A stretch of DNA of 64,000 nt from Xyrauchen texanus (Eukaryota; Chordata; Actinopteri; Cypriniformes; Catostomidae): contig NC_068320.1 in the NCBI RefSeq assembly GCF_025860055.1, positions 14,529,900-14,593,899 on the forward strand. The letters are read 5' to 3'. The position numbers and the translations under genes were made by a program. This document shows, piece after piece, positions 1 to 10,869 of the stretch. The notes under the pieces are model-generated. The model saw nothing but the letters and a program-made list of their open reading frames with translations, had not been told where the DNA came from and made no database searches. Every line of letters begins with the position of its first letter. Positions within the stretch are counted from its first letter, which is position 1.

Positions 1-255
1 TTTAAACAGTATCAAAAGAGTTCCCATCTATGTTGGGCACATATTGGGTACTTTTCTTTATTATTTGGTCCAAGGCATCAATTTCAAAAACTTTTTTTTA
101 TTATTACATTTTAGTTTTATAATTAAATAAATTAATATGGTGGCACAATTATATTTTTGTCCACAAAATTAATTTCAAACATTTAAGCATACGCCTTCAG
201 ATCAAAAGATTTTTAAGATCATGAGAAACAAGAATTTCAAAACATTTGACCGGTA

Positions 256-294
<39 letters not shown>

Positions 295-319
295 TCATCA
301 GTGTATGTATGTATATGTA

Positions 320-396
<77 letters not shown>

Positions 397-1140
397 ACTT
401 AAAGCATACCTTGTATTTCATCTTAAGGTTTTCCCATTTCCTTCTTGCCTGACTGGCAGAAATCTCTCTCTGTAGACCCAACTCTTTCAAGATGGCCCTA
501 TGGCAGAGAACAGGGGTGTATGCTTAAACTCTTTTACGACATTAGACACAATCACTGGAGCTTGGTGGCATAAACATCTACTGTATAATTTTGTGCTGGT
601 GTGCAGACTTGTTAATAAATGAATGGGTGAGTATGCACTTGTGTGTATTGGATGTGAATGTTTATTACTTATTACCTATAAGCCAGAGTTGAAGAATTTC
701 TCTTTCCAGTGAAAAGTGCGTCGTTGGTCACACGCAACTTCACGAACCGAACAAATTCTTCATTTGACACTTGAAACACACACACATAAACAAAAACAAA
801 AGCACATTTTAATAATGGTTGGACATGTGATTTGAATAATACACCTTCAATTTGCGCGCTCAACTCGGGACAGTAAATGGACCTTTAACTGTCTGTCGAT
901 CTCATTAAATTAATTCTACTCACTTTTATAAATGAATTCTGAATGATCTAGGCCATCCTTCGTGTCCCCAGAGGGACTCTGTACAGTGTAGAGTTCGTGG
1001 TCCATACTTGCTTCAGATGTCTTCGAATCATCAAGTGCGCTACTCATGGCGCTAGTGCACGAGCAAAGGGCACTAGAAGAGAAAATGGAGGGTTACGTGC
1101 ATCTTCTTCTGCGGCAGATTCATTTGGCGGTCTGAGTGTA
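1..1140. other. AT-rich non-coding stretch with TA microsatellite
   Basis: No supported gene. The stretch holds a TA tract at 259-393, interrupted by TGTATG variants. Reading frames across it only spell alternating Tyr-Ile residues and are artefacts. The remainder is unremarkable AT-rich sequence. Confidence 0.7.
259..393. repeat. (TA)n microsatellite, two blocks
   Basis: Two nearly pure TA runs (259-291 and 325-393) are separated by a short unique piece and TATG variants. Confidence 0.95.
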
Positions 1141-1147
1141 CATACCG

Positions 1148-1230
1148 CCATCTACTGGCCTGCTGTGGTATCACCGAAGAAGACAATTCGCCATGGGTTC
1201 CCTCAGGATTTTCCTATGGTTTTATATTTA
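1148..1230 (-). repeat. Interspersed repeat, reverse copy (also at 1958 and 53622)
   Basis: On the minus strand this reads GAGGGAACCCATGGCGAAT, which matches the plus-strand block at about 2010-2030 (GAGGGAATCCATGGCGAATA) and, more loosely, the one at about 53690. It is therefore a short dispersed repeat of unknown class. Confidence 0.5.
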
Positions 1231-1247
1231 CTTAAGTGTAAAATAAA

Positions 1248-1287
1248 CAGTGTTGGGTGTAATGCATTACTAATTAATTAATTACTG

Positions 1288-1355
<68 letters not shown>

Positions 1356-1700
1356 TTTAAGTAAAGTGAGGTATTACTCTTCATTTTCAGTAATTTACTG
1401 GAAAACAGATAATTGGAACTGTGTTAAATACTGTAGAGACTATAGAGCAATTCTATATAAAACAATAGTGAATTTAAAATATAAATTTTACATCTAATTT
1501 TAAAATATATTTTTTCTAATTTAATGCAGCCCCCTTATATTATTTGGCCAGTTCATTAATAATTTATTCGCTTTTAAATGAATTATTTGAAAGAATTAAA
1601 AGAACAGTTTCATGTCTATCCTTGTATTTTTCATCTGGTCATTTCTAAAAGGGTTTTAGAAAGTAATTAGTAATAAGTAATGCAATTTCTTTTCAGACAG
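1248..1700. mobile_element. Foldback DNA-transposon remnant (GTGTTGGG...TAATGCATTACT type)
   Basis: The left side at about 1259-1286 (TAATGCATTACTAATTAATT) is inverted at about 1661-1685 (TAGTAATAAGTAATGCAATT), with a TA tract in between. I recall this kind of terminus from non-autonomous DNA transposons in many fish genomes. No coding capacity is seen, and the boundaries are approximate. Confidence 0.45.
1290..1351. repeat. (TA)n microsatellite
   Basis: A nearly pure TA run of about 60 bases. Confidence 0.95.
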
Positions 1701-1957
1701 AGTAATTAGTACAGCAATCTACACTGTAGAAGATGTAACTAGTAATTAGTAAATAAATCCTTTTTTAGAGTAACTGAAAATAAGGTCTGCAGTAAACATT
1801 ACTTGACAATACGTGGACGTGTTGTTCTACAACATAAATTATACGCTTTCACAACTCAACCATGAATTTTGAAGCCACATTGAATTACATAATTTTTAAA
1901 AAAAGACAAACGGCGGCTTTAAAACTGACATTTGAGGTATGAAAGTGTTTAATTTAT

Positions 1958-2050
1958 CATCAAGTAATGTTTACCACAAACCTTATTTTACTCATAAAAA
2001 AAAAATCCAGAGGGAATCCATGGCGAATAAGACTTCCAGGTTCACATCAC
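1958..2050 (+). repeat. Interspersed repeat, forward copy
   Basis: TCAAGTAATGTTTACCACA followed by CCTTATT is shared with 53628-53660 (TCAAGTAACGTTTACCACAG...CCTTATT). An inverted version lies at about 1780-1810 (AGTAAACATTACTTGACA), so the two local copies can form a hairpin. No protein is encoded. Confidence 0.55.
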
Positions 2051-2099
2051 GGCTGAACAGCTCTATAAACCTGTAATAATTAGACATTGTAATAAAAAT

Positions 2100-2715
2100 T
2101 AAAATAAAATATTTTCTACAATAAAATACATACAACAAGAATGCCCCCAAAACTATTATTTTGTTGTATCACTTCCAATAATAGAAATATCCCATCTCTA
2201 TTATTTACAAAGTAGTACTTAATTTTAAGATACGTAACAATGAACATTAAAATGTGTTGTGTATTGTCATATCTACCTTCAGGGTGTGCTTCTTTACAAA
2301 CAATTAAATGACTCTCAACACCTTTCTTCGTAAAACTGGGCTAACCATCTAAACCACATCTGTGAATGGAGAAACCTAAAACAAAGAAATTGTTATTTTG
2401 TAGAAAATATAATTTAACGAGTCAATACATATAATATATTAAATAACAACACACTGTAGGTGTAGGCACCCCAATGAAAAACTGCCCTGTTAAAATGTCT
2501 TATCATATGTAGTTTTAATTGTTAATTTCTGGTACATTTAAATACATGTTCAGTGCAAAACTGGCGATTGAAACCACTGTCGTGCATTAATGCAAGGGGT
2601 CAGTAAATGACTTCTGAATCGTTCTATGTGTCTAAAAGAAAAAATAAGCCTACAAATTAATCAGGACCTCAAGGAAGTTATACTCAGCATGCAAATATTT
2701 AGAAAGATAGAATAC
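2100..2715. other. Non-coding, nothing recognised
   Basis: AT-rich sequence with no reading frame, tandem array or recognisable mobile element. Confidence 0.6.
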
Positions 2716-2927
2716 GGGGTCGTTCAGACCGAACGCGTTATAGCGCCAGACAATTTATCGCAATGCTTTTGTATCGAGATGCGTCTCTAAAAAATGTAAC
2801 GTTCTTTTTTTTTAATAATTGACAGCGTCTAAAAAACAAGAAAAAGAAACGATCCGCAGTGTATGTTTGTTTACAAAGAAAACAACCGGGGGAACGCGCG
2901 GACGGACACGTTCGGCGTGAACGGCCC
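2716..2927. mobile_element. Short foldback MITE with ~30-bp inverted ends
   Basis: The left end GGGGTCGTTCAGACCGAACG is matched in inverted orientation by the right end (CGTTCGGCGTGAACGGCCC at about 2909-2927). About 150 bases lie between and there is no coding sequence. The size and terminal inverted repeat fit a miniature DNA transposon. A clear target-site duplication is not visible. A related stub, GACGCGTTCAGACCGAAG, occurs at about 27029. Confidence 0.6.
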
Positions 2928-2929
2928 AT

Positions 2930-3780
2930 GCTAGAGAGAAAAAGTTGTTTAGTTGTTTCAAAACTCGACCTGAAAATTTAGTAAATTGTTAACATCTAGC
3001 TGATTCATATACTGACAACATTTTCCATGCTCATATGTCAGATAAACATGCACTTTTTCAGAAGAGAACATATGTAGGTTGAGCTCTATTATATTCTAAT
3101 ATACGGCTCTGCTCCATATATCCGTGTGCGATCACTGATTGGATCATAGTAAAACCACCCCTTTGTTACCTTAAGCCCTGCAAATATCTTTATCCTTTAA
3201 TTAATTAATAAACGCATCCATTCCATCAACGTGAACCTCGAAAAGCATCCCATTTTGTGTCCTCTGTCGTGGTCTCAAACCGTCCTATGTCTACTCGATG
3301 AGCAGCTTCGTGTCGAATCACATTCGCGAAGTAATGTTGCACATTTCCTATTATTGTCTCTTATAATGTAACATTACAGTCGACGACAGAAACGTAGTTC
3401 GAACGATACTCACTAGGACAGGGCTCTCATTCATTTTTACGTCGTCACTTGTCATATTTACAAAATCACGTCCTGAAAGTGTTAGCCTAATACGGTTGGA
3501 CAAAACTGCTTGCGGCGCTGTATTGTAAATGGCGGTGTAGTAATGCAAATACGCCCTATGGACACTTGACACAAGCCACATTGCTCAAAAGACTGTTATT
3601 TCGTATATAATAAACCACAGGTATTTTACCCCTTGTATAAAGGTTTCTGGAGAAAAGATTAACGCAGATACAGTTTTATTTCACAAAATATCTATTTCTT
3701 GTTAGCACGTTCTGAACAACGGTGGCAGCAGAGAGCGTGAGGAGCAGCGGTGAGCAGTCTCAAACATAGAAGAATAGATG
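2930..3780. other. CpG-richer upstream flank of the candidate gene
   Basis: No supported gene. CpG dinucleotides become noticeably more frequent from about 3240 onward than in the rest of the first 20 kb, which fits a promoter-proximal island for the gene at 3986. A 76-codon reading frame at 3351-3581 on the minus strand has no recognisable features. Confidence 0.4.
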
Positions 3781-3784
3781 AACG

Positions 3785-3895
3785 CTGATTGGCTGAAAAC
3801 AAAAAACGTCACTTCCGCAGCTCTTTAAGTACGTGCGACAGACGTTATTTGGCCACGTTTCGAATCGTCCGTTGGCGAGGTGGCTGCATAAATAT
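3785..3895 (+). promoter_or_regulatory. Candidate core promoter upstream of the CCER1-like gene
   Basis: An inverted CCAAT box (CTGATTGGCTG, about 3785-3795) is followed about 90 bases later by a TATA-like CATAAATA (3887-3894). That puts the expected transcription start near 3915-3925, some 60-70 bases before the first in-frame ATG. The spacing is plausible for a vertebrate RNA polymerase II promoter, but it is inferred from motifs only. Confidence 0.4.
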
Positions 3896-3985
3896 CCGCT
3901 CCTTGAACGTCATCTTTGTTTTGTATTATTTCCTTAAGCGTTTAAATTACTTTTGGATAACCAAATACCCTTTCTGCCTTTGGTA

Positions 3986-4447
3986 ATGTGTCTTGAAATC
4001 ATGAAAGGAAATTATCAGAAGGACATTGAGACCACGCCTGAAAATAAGAAGAAATGTTCCAAATCCAAGAGGAGACCATATCTGCGTGCAAATATGGGAA
4101 ATGCCAGACTCCGAACACACAGTCGCGAGAAAAGACAAATCCGCGCCTGGTCAGCCAGGAGATCTCGGCTGAGTCCGGACCGTGTTGATGTTTGGAAGGA
4201 TCACAATCGTTCTGTACCGTCTGGTGCCATGGCACCAAGAAACACAACACAATATTTAATGGACTTGGTGTACACCGAGCGCTTAGATGTTTCAACGGAT
4301 ACTTCCGATATTAGCCCTGAGTTTTCAAAGCATATTCATGTGTCATTTGATGAGAGCATTTTCTCATTGCCAGACTCCGATTACGACAGATCTTTGAACT
4401 TTCAGCAGAGAGACTTCGAGAGTGTGCTCTTCATGAATGAAATCTGA
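3986..4447 (+). CDS. ccer1: CCER1-like small intronless protein (NTTQ-motif)
   Basis: One uninterrupted frame encodes 153 residues from the ATG at 3986, or 148 from the ATG at 4001, which has A at -3. It stops with TGA at 4445-4447. The N-terminal half is strongly basic (KKKCSKSKRRP, REKRQIRAWSARR). The block MAPRNTTQYLMDLVY is encoded at 4229-4273, and the tail is acidic and ends ESVLFMNEI. From memory, vertebrate CCER1 carries a closely similar AP-x-NTTQF-x-M-x-x-x-Y block and a C-terminal ESLFM, and is single-exon with poorly known biochemistry. HEXIM proteins (P-TEFb inhibitors) share a similar NTTQFLM block, so HEXIM-like is the alternative. The Glu-rich repeats of mammalian CCER1 are missing, so this would be a short fish form. 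A promoter-like region lies just upstream and no mobile-element signature overlaps it. The identification rests on motif recall, not a search. Confidence 0.6.
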   Translation: MCLEIMKGNYQKDIETTPENKKKCSKSKRRPYLRANMGNARLRTHSREKRQIRAWSARRSRLSPDRVDVWKDHNRSVPSGAMAPRNTTQYLMDLVYTERLDVSTDTSDISPEFSKHIHVSFDESIFSLPDSDYDRSLNFQQRDFESVLFMNEI

Positions 4448-4449
4448 CG

Positions 4450-5269
4450 TGCTCACCGAAACATGACATGATTTCGTGGCAGCGAGACGACCGGGAAGCT
4501 GTGAAACCATAGGCCGTAATATGTGCGTGTAAAATGCCAGTGCTTAGACTTTTATTGTTATTGTATACGTTAAGGCATTCAGCACAGTCTTTGAGATGTA
4601 TGTTACGAATTGAATATGGTTTCATTTATCAGCTCTCCTTGTCTCACAGCATTGCGCAGACTCCAACTCGGGGAGGCAGGACGCTCTTCGTCACCGCTGT
4701 GCGATGACGTACCTCTGCCACGCCCCAAGCACTCGCACCACAACCACGTGGTCTGCAGGTAAATCCACTCCACCCTTTCAGGTGTACGTGGTGTAAGTGC
4801 AAAGTAATTTCTAAAAATGCATGCACTATTCTGCCATCGGATGCATTTGTGTGTTTGAGAGACTTTTACAGGTTGCTGTTCCTCCTCGTTGGCTCTCTAT
4901 CAACACTCGGATTCTTGGGACAAAGCACATTGCTTCCTGAACGTCGCAATGTTGGGTAATTTTGCATACTGTTGTAAATGTTACTTAACACCATCAAGAG
5001 AACTTCATGACCTTCTGTATTAGAAAATATTTTGTAAGAAAATGTCATGATGAATATTGATTGTATTAACTATTAAAACTTGTTTTTAACTGACGTCCAT
5101 TAACCGTTTGTGGTATGCTTTTTTGGGGGGTAGGGTAAATTATATTTATTTATTTTTTGGTACTAATCAATACATTTCTAAAATAATGCAATTCATTCAA
5201 AGCAGTTTCTTCAATACACCTATGATAAAACATGTTTCCCTTACAGAGTTTTGTCTTTTTTTTTTTTTT
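4450..5269. other. Downstream flank of the CCER1-like gene
   Basis: No further coding sequence is seen. The first 300 bases remain CpG-containing and could be 3' untranslated region; no AATAAA was noticed close to the stop codon. After about 4950 the sequence is ordinary AT-rich non-coding DNA. Confidence 0.4.
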
Positions 5270-5517
5270 TATTTAATTTTTCACATTATACATACATTTC
5301 TGCATATACATGGTGAAATTATTTATTTTTCACATATCCCAGCTAAGCTGGGGTCAGAGTGCAGGGTCAGCCATGATACAGCGCCCCTGGAGCAGATAGG
5401 TTCAAGGGCCTTGCTCAAGGGCCCAACAGTGGTGTCTTGGTGGTGTTGGGGCTTGAACCCACGACCTTCTGATCAGTAACCCAGAGCCTTAACCGCTGAG
5501 CCACCACTGCCCCACCA
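5270..5517 (-). mobile_element. tRNA-derived SINE
   Basis: Read on the minus strand it starts near 5517 with GGCAGTGGTGGCTCAGCGGT, an A-box-like segment. GTGGGTTCAAGCCCC, a B-box (T-arm) match, follows. It then continues through a conserved body (CCTTGAGCAAGGCCCTTGAA) to an A-rich tail near 5270. This is the architecture of an RNA polymerase III-transcribed tRNA-derived SINE common in cyprinids. It is non-coding and relies on LINE machinery in trans. Confidence 0.8.
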
Positions 5518-5519
5518 AA

Positions 5520-6227
5520 CAGCTACCACTGTTTGCACATGTATTCATGTTTATTTATAATTGTATGTTCCTTGGTTACACCACATGACTCAAAGGTAAA
5601 ATCTTTATGACCTTAACTCATGTTAAATGTCTAGTTATCACATTTGGACTGTGTTATTTGTCTTCAATTATCAAGTATGAAAGAAAAATGGAACGCGGCT
5701 GTACAGATGTTGCAAATAGACATTCATCAGCGACTGTAACAACTGACAACCACACACACATTTTCAGAAGTTTATTTTTATAATTGACTAGTATAACGGA
5801 AAATATGTACACAATACTTATAGTAGGGAAGTACATGTAAAAAAAAGTGTCTATGTTTTGACACAAAAATTATGTTAATGCACAGGTTTACAGTCTTATG
5901 TTGGTGTTTTGAAGATACAATGATTAATGTAGCAATGGTTGGGATTAAAACAGCAGCTACTGTAAGATGTTTTAATAACATCCAAGAGATTGTCATGCTG
6001 TTCAATATGAAATCTTCAATACGTGAAGATTTTTTGAGATGAATGGCTGCAACAACTATTCAGGTGAGAAATGTGTGGCTGGAAAAAATGCTCTAAATTT
6101 GAATAAATGAAGTCTTGTCAGATTTTCCATGAAATGAAACCTGTTTTCCTGGTTTAAAATCATAATCTTGCTTTGTGGATTTATAAACCGTGCATTGTCT
6201 ATAGACTGGAGTTGGATGCATTCGTTT
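5520..6227. other. Non-coding, nothing recognised
   Basis: Ordinary AT-rich sequence. The reading frames are short and featureless. Confidence 0.6.
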
Positions 6228-6272
6228 ATGTGTGTGTGTGTGTGTATATATATATACACACACACACACACA
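6228..6272. repeat. (TG)n(TA)n(CA)n compound microsatellite
   Basis: A TG run passes through TATATA into a CA run, so the tract is itself palindromic and could form a hairpin. Confidence 0.9.
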
Positions 6273-6477
6273 TTCGTCATTTAAAGACAAAGTGTTGGCA
6301 TTACACCATTCTGTACTGCATTATTGCTGACCTGTTTTTCATGGGCTACTTGCAGTTGCCATGAACATGTCAATGGCCACATAGTCCTAAATCCAAATTG
6401 CACCTTTGGGGATACATTGGAAGAACGGATGGTTTAAATGTGTGGTGGCAAATCAGTGTGAAATGCATTGTTGTAAA

Positions 6478-6575
6478 GTCAGCATGGATTAAAGTCTCCC
6501 AGCAACGTTTAAACCACCTTGTTGAATCCATGCTGGCAAGAATTCAGAGTGTGCTGGTTTTAAAAGGCCTTAATG
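6478..6575 (+). pseudogene. Possible Tc1-type transposase C-terminal remnant
   Basis: The plus-strand frame reads AWIKVSQQRLNHLVESMLARI followed by QSVLVLKG. The pattern R-L-x-x-L-V-E-S-M-x-x-R-I-x-x-V-L-x-x-K-G is what I recall from the extreme C-terminus of some Tc1-like transposases. No catalytic region, start codon or inverted repeat was identified around it. If real it is a decayed fragment. A chance match cannot be excluded. Confidence 0.3.
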
Positions 6576-6619
6576 TTTTACTTCCAGACTGGATAAATGA
6601 TAAATACATGTAATTTTAA

Positions 6620-9115
6620 GCAGGACCAGGGAGTATGTAGATTCTAAATAGGTCCACAAAGCACTTCAGCATATGAAATGTAAACATAAACTGTGGTTTA
6701 GCAGTTCTGCTAATTGTCTCTCTTGGTATATGATTGTTTTGAGCGCAGGACACTGATCCCTTCCTCAACTACAGCTCTGTTTGGCACGGTGCGTTTTCAA
6801 AAACCCATGTGGCCAACAGGTGCAGGTTCCTGACTGGCTTTCACCTCCAGGTGGCTCTACATAACCACAGTTAGCAGGCAGCATTGAATGCTAGGTGTTG
6901 ATTATCCTAGTGCCACATTTAGATTGCGGTGTGTGGCATGTGTTTGTGAGGGACAAGAAGCAATGGGGGAATGCTGGGCAGAACAAACGTCTCCAATTAC
7001 ACAGACAACTAGGGCACACACAATTCATTGTCCATGGAAGAAATTAGAAGATAGGAGGCAAGGCATGTTTCTTTATTCCCCTCTCTTTGTTTTTGTCCCT
7101 CTTTTTATTTTCATTCTCATGATTTGCTTTCACAGTGATCCAATTGGACATCATAAACTCAGAATTAATTACTTTCAGATTTAAAGGTGAAATAATTTTA
7201 GTGGCAACCATCGGAATTGCAACTATCCACAATATTCCTGATTTCAATGATGCTTTGCGGGCAATGTGGGAGGAACTTCCGGTTAAGAGTAAACAATTGT
7301 TGTGTTATGTACTAATGCAGCATTAAAAATTACAGAAACTTGAGAACAACTGATCACAGAATTATAGCGAGTAAGTTATGGGTTTGAGGATGATGGCCAT
7401 CTGAAATCGAAGCATTTTAGTAATTTTATTTAGTCTTTATCCATCATTGGAAGAACCTGAGGGGACTAACTTGAAAAGCTATGTAGCCTATTACCACATT
7501 CACAGCTGTGAAGTTGGACAAGTTTTGAGAACAGTAGATTATTAAGTTTATATTAAAGGATATACTGAGTCTTACTGCAGATAAAGGGGAGGTCCAGACA
7601 GCAGGATGCTTGTGTATTGCAGGACTCTGGTGATAATACTGATGCTGTTTTCTGATAAAATGCAATTATTTTGTGGGAGATGACTGTAGTAAGCTCAAAC
7701 TAACTTTTGAATTGTTCACTTACATAATATCCATATCGAAATGCTATTACCAACATGAAAGGTTTTAGTGTTGACTGAACAGCTGATGCTCTTGATAGAT
7801 TGAATTTATTGTTCTTAAGTAGGAAATAACGATGTATTAGCAGCCACACAATACACTGTACCATACAAAAATAACTATATGCAATACAAATAAACATTTA
7901 TTTGTACATACATTATAAACATTATATACCGAAGTTCAATGTTCTCTGTAAAGCAACTATAAATCGCTATGTATTATTAAAAGCACTAGCAGTACAAATA
8001 AATGTAATTGATACTGAATTAATGCCCACACTGTTTTCCAAATCACCATTTTCCCTTAAGGGAAGACAAGTACATTCTGCAAAGACACTCAAAAGAAAGT
8101 AAATTGCAGACAGGAAAAATGCAGGGAAGAGGAAATCATAATACAATTCATTTAAAATGCGATAAAACGTCTCATTAATGTACATGTCTCATCTAATAAT
8201 TATGGTCTTCCATGGTAGAATTTATCGATTTAGCATCACATCATGAAAACATTTGAAAACATAATTAATACTCACAGACAGTTCAGGAAAAACAAAATTT
8301 TTTATACTCCGTAATAATGTTATTTCAAAATGTGAAGCATTCACAAAAATGATGCTAAATAGAAATGAACAAACTCAAAATTTCTAATGAACTTTCAGCA
8401 TGTACACACACACACACCTGTTAGCACAATAATGCTATAGTTTATGTATCTAATTGTGCTCATTTTTTGGACGTCTGTTGTAGCCGGACCATAACAGTGG
8501 ATAATATAAATAATCCCCACTGTTGGCTTCTTGCCAATGAAGTGAAAAGAGCACACAGTCAAATTATTCCAAAGCTTTTTCAAACATATATTCCTAAATC
8601 AATCCTTCTGTAGGCAGCTGATGGAAGAAGCAGCATCTGGGACAGGAGCACTATGCTTTGCAAGTGGTTTCTGATCATAAAAGTGCTGTTTTAGATAAAA
8701 CTTTAGTTTTTCTTGATTATTAGGATAAGCATTAACTGCACACGTTGTCTGGGAATTATTTAAGACATTTTACTACATTTTAAAAGCAAGAATCTAACCG
8801 CATGACATGCAAGCAAGCAGTGACTGGCTACAATCAAAGCGCCAACCAATGGCACTTCTGCTAGCCAACCAGAAATTCCGTCCACCTTGCGAAATACAGC
8901 GGACTTGCTGAGAATATTGTGGATAATGACATGTTTTCCGATCATTTCCCTATCTACCAATGGTCTAAAAAAAATCATATAGTCCCGCCCCAAAACTCAC
9001 ACCATTGGTTGAGCCAACGTTGCTTTATCAGGAAGCTCAAACAAACATAGTAATAGCACCAGATAGTTTGCATTTTTCATGGGAATCAAACAATGAATGG
9101 CTAACTTAAAGTTGT
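6620..9115. other. 2.5 kb non-coding stretch
   Basis: Nothing supportable was found: no long frame, tandem array or recognised mobile element. Several 60-75-codon frames on both strands have no domain-like features. Conserved non-coding elements could be here but cannot be judged without alignment. Confidence 0.5.
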
Positions 9116-9119
9116 ATAT

Positions 9120-9319
9120 GCATTTTAATGTTCACCCAAAATTAAAATGAAATAGTTCATGCCCCTTTTTTAAGTAATGAAATGTGACTGAGACTAACAT
9201 TCTGCCTAACATCTCCTTCAGTATTCCATGGAAGAAAGTAATATGGGCCTGGAACAACATAAGGGTGAGTAGCCTAAATGTTGATAGAATTTTAGTTTTT
9301 GAGTGAACTCACCCTTTAA
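9120..9319. mobile_element. Foldback MITE copy (TTCACCC/GGGTGA family)
   Basis: Left arm (TTCACCCAAAATTAAAATGA) and right arm (about 9220-9319, ending GTGAACTCACCCTTTAA) match in inverted orientation, with the family core AACATTCTGCCTAACATCTCC. This is a degraded copy of a palindromic non-autonomous element present about ten times in the window. Confidence 0.65.
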
Positions 9320-10500
9320 CAGCCACTGTTATGACTGGCTGACATCGTGCTGCCCCTTAAATACAGCCATATTTGAAACTCTGTCAGAAAATAATAAACA
9401 AGCAACACAATGTTATCAAACTACATTTCAGAGTTTACACATAATGCACATCCAACACATTGCATCCGAATATAATAAACTGTTCACTTGCTGTAAGACC
9501 AACAGCACTATAAACGGTCAAACATTCATGATATATGAAATACATATGAATGAAATGGTTTACTCATGGTTTTGCGATCGGGTCCAAAAGGGTTTTTAAC
9601 TGCCCCATCTTTAGATAACGGTTCCTTTGCGACTGGTTCACAAGCAATTCACACTGATATGAGCTGAAAAAATATACAATCCATGCTGATATGAGGCACA
9701 AAATCACACATACATAATCCAAAGTACCCACATACATTATCATCGTGCATTGAAGGTGGGAACACATAAAAATGGTCAAAGACGTCCATCTAGTGCATAT
9801 TTACATACAGCAACAATGCACAGATGGGCAAAGGAACAGTTTGAGTAGTTTCTGCTCAAAACAGCAAGATGTTGCAGCTGAATGACAGAAAGTGGAATAT
9901 CCTCTTCAGAGTAGCAGCTTGGTTACAATAAATGCTTTTATTGCATTAGAGATTAAGTTTTGAGTTATGAACTTTACAGTATGTTTTTCTATTAGAATGA
10001 CCTTTCAATTTGATTGCTCATGACATATTTAAGCTTGGATAGGAGAAAAACATTTATCAAAATGAGTAAAAAATTACACACATTCAGCCTTAAGTTTCAA
10101 TATTTCCTCAATATAATGGGTGCTTATTTTATCCTTCAAATCCTAAGCATCAGCACAGTTGCCCTGCGATCCGTCTGCCAAGAGTAGTAGATGAGGCGAG
10201 ATATCTCCGGCCCTGTCAATAAGATGAGGGCAGAATGCAAGGCCTATACATTACCAGTCTTTTGATTGGTCACCAGCATGTCCTCGAATGAGGGCCTGTC
10301 TCCCTCGGTCATCCATCATGCCGATTTTCTCCCACTAGACAGACAAACAAAGTTACAAGCATAAGCTCTGATTTAAAGGGCTCGTTTATCCATTTAGAAA
10401 ACCTTTATTATCTGACTTTATCATGAGATTTGAGTGAATGATATACTTAATGTTGGTGTAAAAAGGTTGTAGGTGATGCATGCTGAACTTCATGAGGTTT
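9320..10500. other. Non-coding, nothing recognised
   Basis: AT-rich intergenic sequence without a supported gene or repeat. Confidence 0.5.
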
Positions 10501-10504
10501 TTAG

Positions 10505-10672
10505 GCTAAAACGAAAATGTTGTAATTTACTCACCCTTATGTTGATTTACCCTCATGATTTTCTTTCTTCCATGGAACACAAAAGGAGATGTTATTAGGC
10601 AAAATGTTAGCCTCAGTCATCATTCACTAACATTGCATCTTTTCGATGCAATGAAAGTTAATAGGGACTAAG
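10505..10672. mobile_element. Foldback MITE copy, partial
   Basis: It contains TTTACTCACCCTTATGTTG, the core GGAACACAAAAGGAGATGTT and the central hairpin around CATTGCATC...GATGCAATG (about 10630-10660). It belongs to the same palindromic family as 9120-9319, and the right arm is truncated. Confidence 0.6.
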
Positions 10673-10696
10673 GCTTTTAAATGTTACGATTCCATA

Positions 10697-10866
10697 TTGG
10701 GAACCCCTAAAAGGTTCTATATAGAACCTTTTCACTTGGCTCAAATAACACTTTAGAGTTCTTTTGATGGAACCCTTCTATTTAGAAACTTTTAGGGGTT
10801 CCAAATATGAAGCAAGTGATAGAACCCTTTTGGGTTCTATATGGAACCTTTTTCATAAGAGTGTAA
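10697..10866. mobile_element. Palindromic GGTTCTATATAGAACC repeat
   Basis: The perfect palindrome GGTTCTATATAGAACC (about 10712-10727) and a second version GGGTTCTATATGGAACC (about 10833-10849) bracket inverted copies of GGAACCCCTAAAAGG / CTTTTAGGGGTTCC. The structure suggests a small foldback DNA element. The family is not identified. Confidence 0.45.
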
Positions 10867-10869
10867 TCT

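Noticed and set aside
197..490. 97-codon minus-strand frame and its plus-strand partner with poly-Ile-Tyr
   Set aside because: Both simply translate the TA microsatellite; no real protein features.
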